This document shows positions 7,618 to 16,314 of a stretch of 64,000 nucleotides of DNA, one piece after another. Source of the DNA: Gammaproteobacteria bacterium (lineage in GTDB: Bacteria > Pseudomonadota > Gammaproteobacteria > Steroidobacterales > Steroidobacteraceae). A model generated the notes under the pieces. The model ran no database searches, was not told the DNA's origin, and worked only from the letters and a program-made list of their open reading frames with translations. The DNA is taken from contig JAQGOF010000138.1 in the NCBI GenBank assembly GCA_028293745.1, forward strand, positions 26,942-90,941, written 5' to 3'. Within the stretch, counting starts at the first letter, position 1. Each line of letters opens with the position of its first letter. The position numbers and the translations under genes are program-made.

Positions 7618-8460
7618 ATGTCAATGGCGGAGCGTTTTGGCGCGGTTGTCTGGTGCCTGCTGCTGCTGCTGCGGGTAACCATCGCCGCGGCCGCCAGCCC
7701 CACTGGCAGCTTGGCCTCCGCCGAGCGTCCGATACTGCAGTTGGGACCCGGCGATCAGGTCAAAATGGAAGTATTCGGCCGGCCGGAGATGGACACGACG
7801 ACCTACATTTCCGATGACGGGTCCATCCGGGTTCCACTGGCCGGCGTGGTCGCCATCGGCGGATTGTCGCCAGGGGCGGCAGGACAGAAAGTCGAGGCGG
7901 CGCTCAAGAGCGGGCAGTTCCTGGTGGACCCGCACGTGACCTTCACAGTGCTGTTGTCGCGCAGCCAGCGCGTGTCCGTACTGGGCGAAGTACACAACCC
8001 CGGGCGCTACCCGGTAGAGTCAAACACAACCGTGCTCGATCTGCTGGCCCAGGCTGGAGGGGCGACCGAAAAAGGCGCCGACGTCATCTATATCCTGCGT
8101 CCGGACAGCAAAGGCGCCCTCCAACGCCAACCCGTGAATCTGAAAGGAGTCACCGACTCGAAGGACGCAGCTCCCGCCGTGTTGCAGACCGTGCAGGGCG
8201 GCGATTCCATCTTCGTGCCGGCCGCGGAGCAGTTCTACATCGCCGGAGAGGTCCACTCGCCTGCCATGTATCGGCTCGAGACCGGCATGACTCTCGTACA
8301 GGCCATTGCACGCGCCGGTGGCGTGACTGACCGCGGCAGCGCATCGCGCGTCCAGATCAAGCGCCGCAGTCCCAAAGGCGACTACATCGTCATGTCCGGC
8401 AAACCCGGCGAAAAGATCCAGCCGGATGATGTCATCACCGTGAAGGAGCGAATCTTTTGA
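7618..8460 (+). CDS. Polysaccharide export protein, Wza/GumB family
   Basis: The 280-residue protein has a hydrophobic signal (WCLLLLLRVTIAAAA), then the Poly_export domain (LGPGDQVKMEVFGRPEM, about residues 41-120). Two SLBB domains follow, each starting with a VLGEVHNPGRYPV- or IAGEVHSPAMYRL-type strand. It would form the outer-membrane and periplasmic polymer channel. No lipobox Cys follows the signal and the C-terminal amphipathic helix of E. coli Wza is absent, so it looks like the shorter GumB/EpsE type. It overlaps the co-polymerase gene by TTGA, which indicates coupled translation of the two partners. Confidence 0.92.
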   Translation: MSMAERFGAVVWCLLLLLRVTIAAAASPTGSLASAERPILQLGPGDQVKMEVFGRPEMDTTTYISDDGSIRVPLAGVVAIGGLSPGAAGQKVEAALKSGQFLVDPHVTFTVLLSRSQRVSVLGEVHNPGRYPVESNTTVLDLLAQAGGATEKGADVIYILRPDSKGALQRQPVNLKGVTDSKDAAPAVLQTVQGGDSIFVPAAEQFYIAGEVHSPAMYRLETGMTLVQAIARAGGVTDRGSASRVQIKRRSPKGDYIVMSGKPGEKIQPDDVITVKERIF

Positions 8461-9878
8461 TCAGCTCAAGACCCACACTGCCCGTTGCAGCACCGGAACC
8501 GGTCTACTCCATGCCGCTGCCGCCGACGGATGAAGAATCGGGCCGGGGCGGAATTTCGCCTGCCCAGGTCATCGCTATCCTGCGCGCGTATCGCTGGCAT
8601 GCGGTGGTATGCGTGCTCGCACTGATCTTCCTCACGGCGATCGTGATCAAGCTGGTGCCCAAGGTCTACGTTGCAACCGCAACACTGATCATCAACTACG
8701 ACAACAAGGACGCACTCGCGGGCCGCGACTTTCCCGCCGGCGAGACCAACACGTTCGTGCCGACGCAGATCGAGCTGATCATGAGCCGCGTCATCCTGCG
8801 GCCGGTGGTGCAGCGGCTCAAGCTGAACACCAATCCGCAATATACGCACGGATTCGCCGGGCCGCCCAACGCGGTCATGGAGGTCGTCACAAAGAGCCTG
8901 CACGATTCGCTCCAGGTGCAACAGGGCATCGGCAGCCAGCTCCTGTATATCAGCGCATCGGCCAAGTATCCCGAGCTGGCCGCAGAAATAGCCAACGCGG
9001 TCGCGGACGAGTATCTCAAACAGGAGCGGCAGCGCACCAACCAGCCGGCGGGTGAGCGCGCGGAGCGTTATTCCAAGCAGCTGGCGGAATTGCGTGAAAA
9101 GGCGGTAGCGGCGCAGGACCGGCTGACCGAGTTTCGACAGCAGAACGGTCTCACCGACGTCGAGGGCGACCGGGCCGACGTGGAAGGCGCCGCGCTCGCT
9201 GACCTGCAGAGCAAACTCGAGGCCGCGCAGAATCAGCGCCGCGACCTGGAGTCGCGCCAGCTGAGCGTCACGGCCGACAGTGATTCCACGACGGTGGCAT
9301 CGCTACGTTCCAAGCTACAGGGCCAGCAGTCCGAGATGGCACAGTTGCGCGCCACCCTCGGTCCCAAACATCCCAAGGTCGTCGAGCTGAGCTCACAGAT
9401 GGAGTCCACTCGCCGCTCGCTGGCCGATGAGGTGCAATCGCTCTCGGCCAACAACTCCGTGCAGCTGGCGCGGGCGCGCGATCTCGAGGCCAAGTATCGC
9501 ACCGCGCTCGATACGGAGCGGCCGCGTCTGCTCGAGCGCCGCGGCCTGCAGGACCAGAGCGCCAAGCTCGTGTTGGAGCTGCAGTCGGCGCAGGCCACCT
9601 ACAAGCGGGCGCTGGATGGCTATGACCAGATCGTGTTCGCCTCCGCCGGAAACTACACCGACGTCACGCTCGTGAGCCGCGCGGACCCGCCGGTGAAAGC
9701 CGAGAAGCCCAACAAGGTGAAGCTGTTCCTCGTGGGCTGCATGGCGAGCCTGGGCCTGGGCATGGCGGGACCGTTCGCCTACGAGCTGTTCCTGAATCGC
9801 CGCCTGCGCTGCCGCGACGATCTCGAGCGTCATTTCGGAATTCCAGTGCTGGCGCAGCTCGATCCCATCCCGAGCTGA
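8457..9878 (+). CDS. Polysaccharide co-polymerase (Wzz/GumC-type chain-length determinant)
   Basis: The 473-residue inner-membrane protein has one transmembrane helix near residues 40-60 (Wzz domain) and a long charged coiled-coil region at about 180-390. A C-terminal GNVR-type segment (DPPVKAEKPNKVK) leads into the second membrane helix. It controls polymer length and bridges the Wza-like channel and the polymerase. There is no Walker-containing tyrosine-kinase domain at the C-terminus and no separate kinase or phosphatase gene in the window. The TTG start overlaps the exporter stop; ATG at 8511 is an alternative. Confidence 0.92.
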   Translation: MISSRPTLPVAAPEPVYSMPLPPTDEESGRGGISPAQVIAILRAYRWHAVVCVLALIFLTAIVIKLVPKVYVATATLIINYDNKDALAGRDFPAGETNTFVPTQIELIMSRVILRPVVQRLKLNTNPQYTHGFAGPPNAVMEVVTKSLHDSLQVQQGIGSQLLYISASAKYPELAAEIANAVADEYLKQERQRTNQPAGERAERYSKQLAELREKAVAAQDRLTEFRQQNGLTDVEGDRADVEGAALADLQSKLEAAQNQRRDLESRQLSVTADSDSTTVASLRSKLQGQQSEMAQLRATLGPKHPKVVELSSQMESTRRSLADEVQSLSANNSVQLARARDLEAKYRTALDTERPRLLERRGLQDQSAKLVLELQSAQATYKRALDGYDQIVFASAGNYTDVTLVSRADPPVKAEKPNKVKLFLVGCMASLGLGMAGPFAYELFLNRRLRCRDDLERHFGIPVLAQLDPIPS

Positions 9879-9933
9879 CGCGGGTGGGTCCCGGCTCTCA
9901 TGATTGCATGCCATCCATGCCAACGAGCAGTCA

Positions 9934-11214
9934 ATGAAAGCGCCGTTTCGCGGGCTGAATCTGCTGCGCACCTTCGGCATGGGACTGGCGATCCAGGCGT
10001 TGCTGTCCAGCGCGAATTTTGCGGTCGGCCTGATCCTGATCAGGCGCACCAGTGACCTTCAATACAGCTACTACATTCTCGCGACCAACGCGCTGCTGCT
10101 GCTCACCGCTCTGCAGACCAGCTTCGTTCAGCCCTACATCGTCCGCAACATAACAGTACGCGACGCCGCCGGCCGCTTCGATATGGTCGGGGCCCTGATC
10201 CGCGCGAACAGCCGCTGGGTTCCGCTCCTGTGCGGCATTGGCATTGCGGTGACGGCCGGCGTATGGGGGCTGCGAAGGATCACCGTGGAGGAAACCCTGC
10301 TGGTGCTCGTCGCGCTGCTCGCCGGAGGCATGGCTCTCAGCCGCGAGTTCTTCCGCATCACCCTGTTCGCCTATCGCCGCCCCGCGGCCGTGTTGAAGGC
10401 AGACATCACCTACGTGGTTGTGTTGACCGTGGGCGCCTTCCTGGCGACCCTGACATCGCAACCTGCGTTGGTCGCGGTTGCCTTTGTCGGGACGGCGGCC
10501 CTGCTGGGATTCACGATGCTGCGCCGGGAGCTGTGGACGTTTGAGCCCTGGAATACGCATTCGGCTGAGGCCGTGTTGGGGAAAATCGCAGCCGCGGGGG
10601 CCTGGGCGATACTCGGGTCCGGCATTCACTGGCTGCTGATCCAGGGTTACAGTTATCTCGTGGCAGGCGTCCTCGGTGTCAGCGACATTGCCGCACTCGC
10701 TGCGACGCGCCTCACCCTGATGCCGGTATTCGTGCTGTCCGGCGGCGTCAGCATGCTGTTGTTCCCGATGACGTCCCGATGGGTCCACGACATGGGCGCA
10801 AAGGTGGCAGCCCGCAGACTGTTGCTGCTGGCGGCGGGCCTGGGCACGGTTGCACTGCTCTACATGCTTACGATGTGGCTGCTGCGTGATTGGATTTTCG
10901 ACGTTGTGCTGAAGAAGCACTTCGTGCAGCGCGACTCACTGATCGTGCTGTGGAGTGCCGTGTTCCTGGTGACGCTGTGCCGGGATCAGCTCGCGACTCT
11001 GCCGGCGGCCCGGGCGCGATTCCGGGACATGACTCTGATGACAGGCCTCAGCGCCGTGGTCTGGCTGCTGTCGAGCTACTTCGCCATGTTGAAGTATGGC
11101 CCGATCGGGGCCGTGATCGGGATTCTGATCGGTGAGCTGGTGAACATGGCCGGCATCCTGGTCATGATCTTCAAGGAGACGCGCGAGCCGCGGGTCGCTG
11201 CCACCACCGCCTGA
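9934..11214 (+). CDS. Wzx-like polysaccharide flippase (MATE/oligosaccharidyl-lipid superfamily)
   Basis: This roughly 426-residue protein is made almost entirely of hydrophobic helices (12 or more) with short polar loops. The N-terminal LRTFGMGLAIQALLSSANFAVGL segment and the arrangement of loops fit the polysaccharide-biosynthesis flippases that move undecaprenyl-linked repeat units across the inner membrane. The start at ATG 9934 keeps the positively charged KAPFRG leader just before the first helix; an in-frame TTG at 9904 is possible. It follows the co-polymerase by about 55 bases. Sequence motifs are weak in this family, so the call leans on topology and context. Confidence 0.8.
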   Translation: MKAPFRGLNLLRTFGMGLAIQALLSSANFAVGLILIRRTSDLQYSYYILATNALLLLTALQTSFVQPYIVRNITVRDAAGRFDMVGALIRANSRWVPLLCGIGIAVTAGVWGLRRITVEETLLVLVALLAGGMALSREFFRITLFAYRRPAAVLKADITYVVVLTVGAFLATLTSQPALVAVAFVGTAALLGFTMLRRELWTFEPWNTHSAEAVLGKIAAAGAWAILGSGIHWLLIQGYSYLVAGVLGVSDIAALAATRLTLMPVFVLSGGVSMLLFPMTSRWVHDMGAKVAARRLLLLAAGLGTVALLYMLTMWLLRDWIFDVVLKKHFVQRDSLIVLWSAVFLVTLCRDQLATLPAARARFRDMTLMTGLSAVVWLLSSYFAMLKYGPIGAVIGILIGELVNMAGILVMIFKETREPRVAATTA

Positions 11215-11229
11215 GCTTTCAGGAGTTTT
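11209..11229 (+). terminator. Weak hairpin between convergent genes
   Basis: CCTGA-GCTT-TCAGG is followed by AGTTTT at the end of the flippase gene, overlapping its stop codon. The stem has only 5 bp, so termination would be weak. Confidence 0.3.
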
Positions 11230-12406
11230 CGCGCTTGGTGCGAACCCACTCCTTGGAGCGGTTTCCGCCGCGCAGCATCACGAGGATTTTCCACAGCAGG
11301 AAGAACGGAGCCCGGGCAAGATCGGCGAGTCCCTGCAACCCCGCCCCGCTCAACTGCCAGCCGCGCAGGATGTGCAGCACGAGTGCCGCCACGCAGCCGA
11401 GCGCCACCCAGATCCACACCTGCATGATTGGCTGAGCCAGCGTTGCAATCACCGCCAGCACCAGCAACGCCAGTACGTTCAGCACCACGTAGGACAGCGG
11501 CAGGACCATCAGGTCACAGGCAAGATCGAGGCACACGAGGCTGCGCTTGCGCGCGGCCTGCAGCAACAGGGGCACTGTCATGTTGCGGATGAGCTCGAAG
11601 CGCCCACTCTCCCAGCGCTGCCGCTGCTTGCGCGCAGCCGATTCGGCGGAAACCATTTCGGCATTGGCATGCGCTTCATCCGCGTAGGCCACGCGAAATC
11701 CCGCCATACCGAGAATGATCCCGTATTCCAGGTCTTCAGTAAGCGAGAACGCCTTGTAGGGCACTTGATCCAGGAGGGTATGCGTCACTGCCCAACCGTT
11801 GCCACGGATCCCACACGACGCTCGCACTCGTTCGCGCCCCCGGGAGCGGACGATATGAAATGCGGCCTTTGCGATGCTGAGCAGGCGCGTGCGCCAGGAT
11901 GCGCTGGTGTTGGAAACACCGTAGTGCGCCTGAATGGCATGCTCGCCCCGCTCGATCCGGCACGCAAAGGACTCCAGCAGATTCGGCGACACTTCGGCAT
12001 CAGCGTCGACCACGACCACCGCGTCGGCCCAGCCGCGGGCTCGACTGGCTTTGAAGCCGAAGTCCAGGGCATAGCCCTTGCCACGGTGTTCCGGATCGAT
12101 GCGTTGCATGACGTGCGCCCCTGCGGCAGTCGCAATCGCGGCAGTCGCATCGGTGCAGTTGTCTGCCACTACCACCACTCGAAACTGATCCGCCGGCCAA
12201 TCGAGTGCCTGCAGGCTGCGGATGACATTCGCCAGCACAGGCTCCTCGTTATGAGCCGGGACGATGATGTCGAACCGCAGCTTGCGCGAAGAAGCGGGCT
12301 GCGGGGGCAAGGCTCCCGAAAGCAACGTCAGCCCCAGCAGATACAGGCATGCCGCAACCGCCGGCAACATCAGGATCCACAGGAACAAAAACAATAAGAA
12401 GTGCAC
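11219..12406 (-). CDS. Family 2 glycosyltransferase, membrane-bound
   Basis: The 395-residue enzyme has an N-terminal membrane helix (residues 2-25) and a GT-A catalytic domain with FDIIVPAHNEE and the metal-binding VDADA. The acceptor-site Asp is in SLTEDLEYG, followed by QRQRWE (the QxxRW motif of processive and lipid-linked GT2 enzymes). Two or three membrane helices sit in the C-terminal third. It should add a sugar to a lipid-linked acceptor on the cytoplasmic face. Its stop lies 5 bases from that of the convergent flippase, and the second GT2 gene is 9 bases upstream in the same operon. Confidence 0.9.
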   Translation of the reverse strand: MHFLLFLFLWILMLPAVAACLYLLGLTLLSGALPPQPASSRKLRFDIIVPAHNEEPVLANVIRSLQALDWPADQFRVVVVADNCTDATAAIATAAGAHVMQRIDPEHRGKGYALDFGFKASRARGWADAVVVVDADAEVSPNLLESFACRIERGEHAIQAHYGVSNTSASWRTRLLSIAKAAFHIVRSRGRERVRASCGIRGNGWAVTHTLLDQVPYKAFSLTEDLEYGIILGMAGFRVAYADEAHANAEMVSAESAARKQRQRWESGRFELIRNMTVPLLLQAARKRSLVCLDLACDLMVLPLSYVVLNVLALLVLAVIATLAQPIMQVWIWVALGCVAALVLHILRGWQLSGAGLQGLADLARAPFFLLWKILVMLRGGNRSKEWVRTKRENS

Positions 12407-12415
12407 GCAACACCT

Positions 12416-13333
12416 TCAGGCGTATTCGCGGTAGTGCAGGCCCAGGAAAATTGACAGCTTGCCGATGTTGGCGCTGGCCTTGGTCAGCCAATGCGCGGCG
12501 TGGTGCCGCCCCAGTGGCAGCAGCAGCAGGGCGAGTCCGGCGGCCGCAACCAGCTGCGCGAGTGCCCGGACAAACAAGCGGAAGCGGTTTGCGGTGCGCG
12601 GACCGTAGCGTCCGGTCAGCGTGTGACGGGCGAAATCCTGTCCGCCACGCAACGATCGCCGCAACAACCACTTCAGGTTCAGACGGGATTTTTCGACCGG
12701 CTCGTGCACGATCGCTTCATCGCACCAGACGATCTTCGCGCCGCCCAGAACGAGCCGGGACAACAGATCGCCATCCTCCCCGCCAGTCAGCCCATAGGCC
12801 GGATCGAAGGGAGTGCCGAGCGCCTTCAGCGGCTCGGCCAGCAACAGCAGATTGCCGAAGCGCAGCCGGTTTGGCGGGATCACCGTCCCGGTCGGCATCC
12901 GCGGAAAGTCATAAAAACGCCCACGGCGAATCCACACGGGAGCTTCGGCGGGCACGACGGGATCCACGGGGCCCAGGACCCCGGCGGCATCAAATTGATT
13001 TGCAGCCGCGGCGAGCCGTGCGAGCCAGAAATCCGGTGCCCGTTCGTCATCGTCGACGAAGGCCAGCCACCGCCCGGTGGCCAGCTCGACGGTGCGATTG
13101 CGTGTAATGGAAATGTTCTTCACGGGTTGTACGGCATAGCTGAGCAAGAATGGAGGCTGGGAGCGCCTGCACTCCTCGATGACCGCTGCCGCACTACCCG
13201 CCTGATCGTTGTCAACGACAACCACTTCGGCTGGCAACAGAGTCTGCCGGGTCAAATCCGTCAGCAGCGCCGCCAGCCGGTCCGCCCGCCGGTAGGTTGC
13301 GATACAAACACTGATGCCCGCCGCGGCCGTCAT
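12416..13333 (-). CDS. Family 2 glycosyltransferase
   Basis: The 305-residue protein starts at an ATG that overlaps the stop of the upstream acyltransferase gene (ATGA). The GT-A domain begins ISVCIATYRRADRL, then VVVVDN and the metal-binding FVDDDE. GLTGGEDGDL is the acidic acceptor-site motif at about residue 190. One hydrophobic segment near the C-terminus (LFVRALAQLVAAAGLALLLL) may anchor it to the membrane. It is probably a repeat-unit glycosyltransferase. It forms an operon with the acyltransferase upstream and the other GT2 downstream. Confidence 0.88.
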   Translation of the reverse strand: MTAAAGISVCIATYRRADRLAALLTDLTRQTLLPAEVVVVDNDQAGSAAAVIEECRRSQPPFLLSYAVQPVKNISITRNRTVELATGRWLAFVDDDERAPDFWLARLAAAANQFDAAGVLGPVDPVVPAEAPVWIRRGRFYDFPRMPTGTVIPPNRLRFGNLLLLAEPLKALGTPFDPAYGLTGGEDGDLLSRLVLGGAKIVWCDEAIVHEPVEKSRLNLKWLLRRSLRGGQDFARHTLTGRYGPRTANRFRLFVRALAQLVAAAGLALLLLPLGRHHAAHWLTKASANIGKLSIFLGLHYREYA

Positions 13334-14433
13334 GAACGGTCGCCCACGGGAGCTGCGAATGTGGCTGGTTTTGGAAAGAACGACTCGTGCAGGCGCCGAC
13401 GCAATGCAGCACACGGAGCTTCCACGAACCGGCGCATCAATTCTGCAATGCACAGGGTGGCAGCCGCAGTGACTACGGCAACTGCAACTCTTCCGAATGA
13501 GCCCAGGCAGGCTTCCGCCAACAACAACATCAGGTAGTGGGCGAGGTAGACCGTGTAGGACACCGCCCCGAGATAGACGAGCGGCCGGGCGCTCAGCCAG
13601 CGAAATGGCGCCCGGTCCGCACGGGCGACAGCCAGGTATAACAGTCCGGCAATGCTCAGGCTCTGCAGTGTGTAGCGAAAGGTCAGGCGGAAAAACTCGT
13701 TACGCCACAACAATGTTCCGAGCAGCAGGCCGAGGCAGGCCGCCGCGAGGCCCAGCTCGCGCGCCCGATCCGGACGGGCCGGCGGCTCGAGCCACGGATT
13801 GCGCACCATCGCCAGCAGACAGCCGATGAGAATCGCGTCGACGCGCGTATCGGTTCCCATGCCGAGCCGGTCTTCCGGCGCGCCATGCAACACGAGCCAA
13901 CAGCGCCACGCGAGTATGACGGCGCACAGCAACGTCAGAGTTGCAGCCGAGGAAAAGGCACTTCGAAATCGCATCAGGGTAAGGGCCAGCGGTGGAAACA
14001 ACAGGTAGTAGTGCTCCTCCACTGCCAGCGACCAGGTCACTCCCAGGCCCGGCGGCTGGCCCTGGCCACCGTGAAAAATTACAAAGTAGTTACTGAAATA
14101 GAGTAGAACTGACAACAGCCCAGCTGGCGTGAACGGGGTCCCGAGACCCACAGTCAATGACAGCAGGACGGCGAGACAGGTTACGATGGCCAGGGGCGGT
14201 GTCAGTCTGAGAAAACGCCTCAGATAGAATGCGCGGAAACTGACGGTGCCATGCTGCGCGTACTCCGTGCGCATCAAAGTGGTAATCAGAAACCCGCTGA
14301 GTACGAAAAAGATCGTGACCCCGAGGCCGCCCGGAACGATATTTCCGAGGCCATTGTGCGAAAAGAACACCAGGGCCACCGACACGGCGCGGATACCGTC
14401 CAGGGAAGGAATCGATGTCGTCGTTTTATGCAT
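13330..14433 (-). CDS. Acyltransferase 3 family membrane protein
   Basis: The 367-residue integral-membrane protein has about ten helices. It opens with SIPSLDGIRAVSVALVFFSHNG, the typical start of acyltransferase-3 (OafA/NodX-type) enzymes with the conserved His after the first helix. GVTIFFVLSGFLIT and SLAVEEHYYLLFP are also family hallmarks. Such proteins O-acetylate or O-acylate sugars of surface polysaccharides, so it likely decorates the exopolysaccharide made here. It is the first gene of a three-gene minus-strand operon. Confidence 0.92.
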   Translation of the reverse strand: MHKTTTSIPSLDGIRAVSVALVFFSHNGLGNIVPGGLGVTIFFVLSGFLITTLMRTEYAQHGTVSFRAFYLRRFLRLTPPLAIVTCLAVLLSLTVGLGTPFTPAGLLSVLLYFSNYFVIFHGGQGQPPGLGVTWSLAVEEHYYLLFPPLALTLMRFRSAFSSAATLTLLCAVILAWRCWLVLHGAPEDRLGMGTDTRVDAILIGCLLAMVRNPWLEPPARPDRARELGLAAACLGLLLGTLLWRNEFFRLTFRYTLQSLSIAGLLYLAVARADRAPFRWLSARPLVYLGAVSYTVYLAHYLMLLLAEACLGSFGRVAVAVVTAAATLCIAELMRRFVEAPCAALRRRLHESFFPKPATFAAPVGDRS

Positions 14434-14589
14434 ACCCGCGGTTCATTTTAGGTCTGCGCCCTGCAAATGCGCGGAATTGCTGCACATTTTACCGGAAGGT
14501 GGAACGCGCATGGGTGAGAGACTCGCCTCGGTTCTCACGGCCAGGTTTTGCCATAGTGTTCTCATGGGGCGGGAAGACGGGCTGTAATC

Positions 14590-16314
14590 ATGATCGATGA
14601 TGCACTGGAGATGGGCACCGGCGAAGTAGTCAGTGCAGAGATCTGCATAGCCGGGGCCGGGGCGTCCGGCATTACGCTGGCGCTGGAGCTCGCAGCCTCC
14701 GGTCTCACCGTGCTGCTGCTCGAGTCCGGCGGGATGAAGGCCGAGACACAAACGCAACGGCTGTACGAAGGCGAAGTTGCGGATGAGCGGCTGCACAGCC
14801 TTCCACACCGGTACCGGCAACGACGTTTTGGCGGCAGTACCACCATCTGGGGGGGCCGTTGCGTGCCCTTCGACGAAATCGATTTTGAAGCGCGCGACTA
14901 CATCCCGGGTTCCGGATGGCCGATTGACCTTGCCACCCTGCTGCCCTTCTATCCCCGCGCCAACGAGCTGTGCGAGGCCGGCGACTTTCAATACCGGGCG
15001 GCGGAGGCCTTCCAGCGGCCGCTGCCGCCGATGATCGAAGGCTTCCGCAGTGATCACTTCAGCACGGATTCGCTGGAGAGATTCAGTTGCCCGACCGATT
15101 TTGGTGCGCGTTACGGCGAGCAACTGCGAAACGCCGCGAACGTGCGTGTGCTGCTGCATGCAAACGTAACGACGATCAAATTCCACCCGAACGGCGAAGC
15201 GGTCGAGTCGGTGCTCGTTCGAACGCTGACTGGCAAACAATTCACGGTGCGCGCGTCGTGCTTCGTGCTGGCCGCCGGCGGCCTCGAAGTCGCGCGGTTG
15301 TTGCTGGCCAACCGCGATACGTGGCCACACGGCATTGGCAATGACCATGATGTCGTCGGCCGCTACTACATGTGCCACATTGCCGGGACCGTGGGCACCC
15401 TCAAGCAGAGCGGTGGAACAGATCGCGTCCGGCACGGCTATGACGTCACCGGGGACGGCATTTATTGCCGGCGCCGGATAGCCCTGACTGCGCAGACCCA
15501 GCGGCAACTGCAGATCGGCAATTTCATCGGCCGTCTGCACCACCCGCGGATTACCGACCCGGCACATCGAACTGCCGTGCTGTCGGCACTTCAGCTCGCC
15601 AAAGGACTGATCTCCTACGAGTACGGCAAACGGCTGCACGGCGAGGAGCGAACGTCGATGCGGACCTGGATGACTCATATGGGGAATGTCTTACGAGGTC
15701 CACACGAAGTGCTTGCATTCGGGCATCACATGTTGCGGGACCGTATCCTGGCGAAGCGCAAATTTCCCTCCATCATTGTAAAATCCACCGCAGGCCACTA
15801 CAGCCTGGACTTCCACGCCGAGCAGGAGCCGAGCGCCTCGAGCCGCGTGAACATCACTATGCAACGCGATGAGCTCGGACTGGCGCGGCTGCTCGTTGAC
15901 TGGTGCTACACCCAGGGCGACGTACAGACGGTGCGCAAGGCCGTGCAACTGTTCGCGCAGGACATTGCACAATCGGGCATCGGCGTATTCGAGTACGATC
16001 CGCATACGATCGAGCTGGAAATGTCGAGATACGGCGCGTACGGCGGCCACCACCTCGGCACGGCCCGTATGGGAGCCGATCGCCGCACGAGCGTGGTCAA
16101 CAGCGACTGCCGCATCCACGGCGTGCGCAACCTGTACGTCGCTGGGGGGGCTGTATTCCCAACCTCGAGTCAGGCGAACCCAACGCTCACCATAGTCGCG
16201 CTCGCGCTGCGACTGGCCAACCACCTGAGAGTAGCAGCCGAAGGACGCGATGCCAGCAAGGTGCGTGCTACTGCAAACGAGCCGTCAGATCAACTCCTAC
16301 GAGCGTCGCCGTAA
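14590..16314 (+). CDS. GMC oxidoreductase (second, longer type)
   Basis: The 574-residue flavoprotein begins with an FAD-binding strand containing GAGASG, has the GGSTTIWGG segment expected near the flavin, and ends with a GMC_C domain (HHLGTARMG with the catalytic His, then SQANPTLTIVALALRLANH). No signal peptide or Tat motif is visible and no small-subunit gene is adjacent, so it may act in the cytoplasm or rely on another partner. It differs from the 2.0 kb GMC protein and lacks the CCx4C iron-sulphur signature. Its 3' end overlaps the convergent barrel gene by 47 bases. Its substrate is probably a sugar or alcohol tied to polymer synthesis (inference from position). Confidence 0.87.
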   Translation: MIDDALEMGTGEVVSAEICIAGAGASGITLALELAASGLTVLLLESGGMKAETQTQRLYEGEVADERLHSLPHRYRQRRFGGSTTIWGGRCVPFDEIDFEARDYIPGSGWPIDLATLLPFYPRANELCEAGDFQYRAAEAFQRPLPPMIEGFRSDHFSTDSLERFSCPTDFGARYGEQLRNAANVRVLLHANVTTIKFHPNGEAVESVLVRTLTGKQFTVRASCFVLAAGGLEVARLLLANRDTWPHGIGNDHDVVGRYYMCHIAGTVGTLKQSGGTDRVRHGYDVTGDGIYCRRRIALTAQTQRQLQIGNFIGRLHHPRITDPAHRTAVLSALQLAKGLISYEYGKRLHGEERTSMRTWMTHMGNVLRGPHEVLAFGHHMLRDRILAKRKFPSIIVKSTAGHYSLDFHAEQEPSASSRVNITMQRDELGLARLLVDWCYTQGDVQTVRKAVQLFAQDIAQSGIGVFEYDPHTIELEMSRYGAYGGHHLGTARMGADRRTSVVNSDCRIHGVRNLYVAGGAVFPTSSQANPTLTIVALALRLANHLRVAAEGRDASKVRATANEPSDQLLRASP

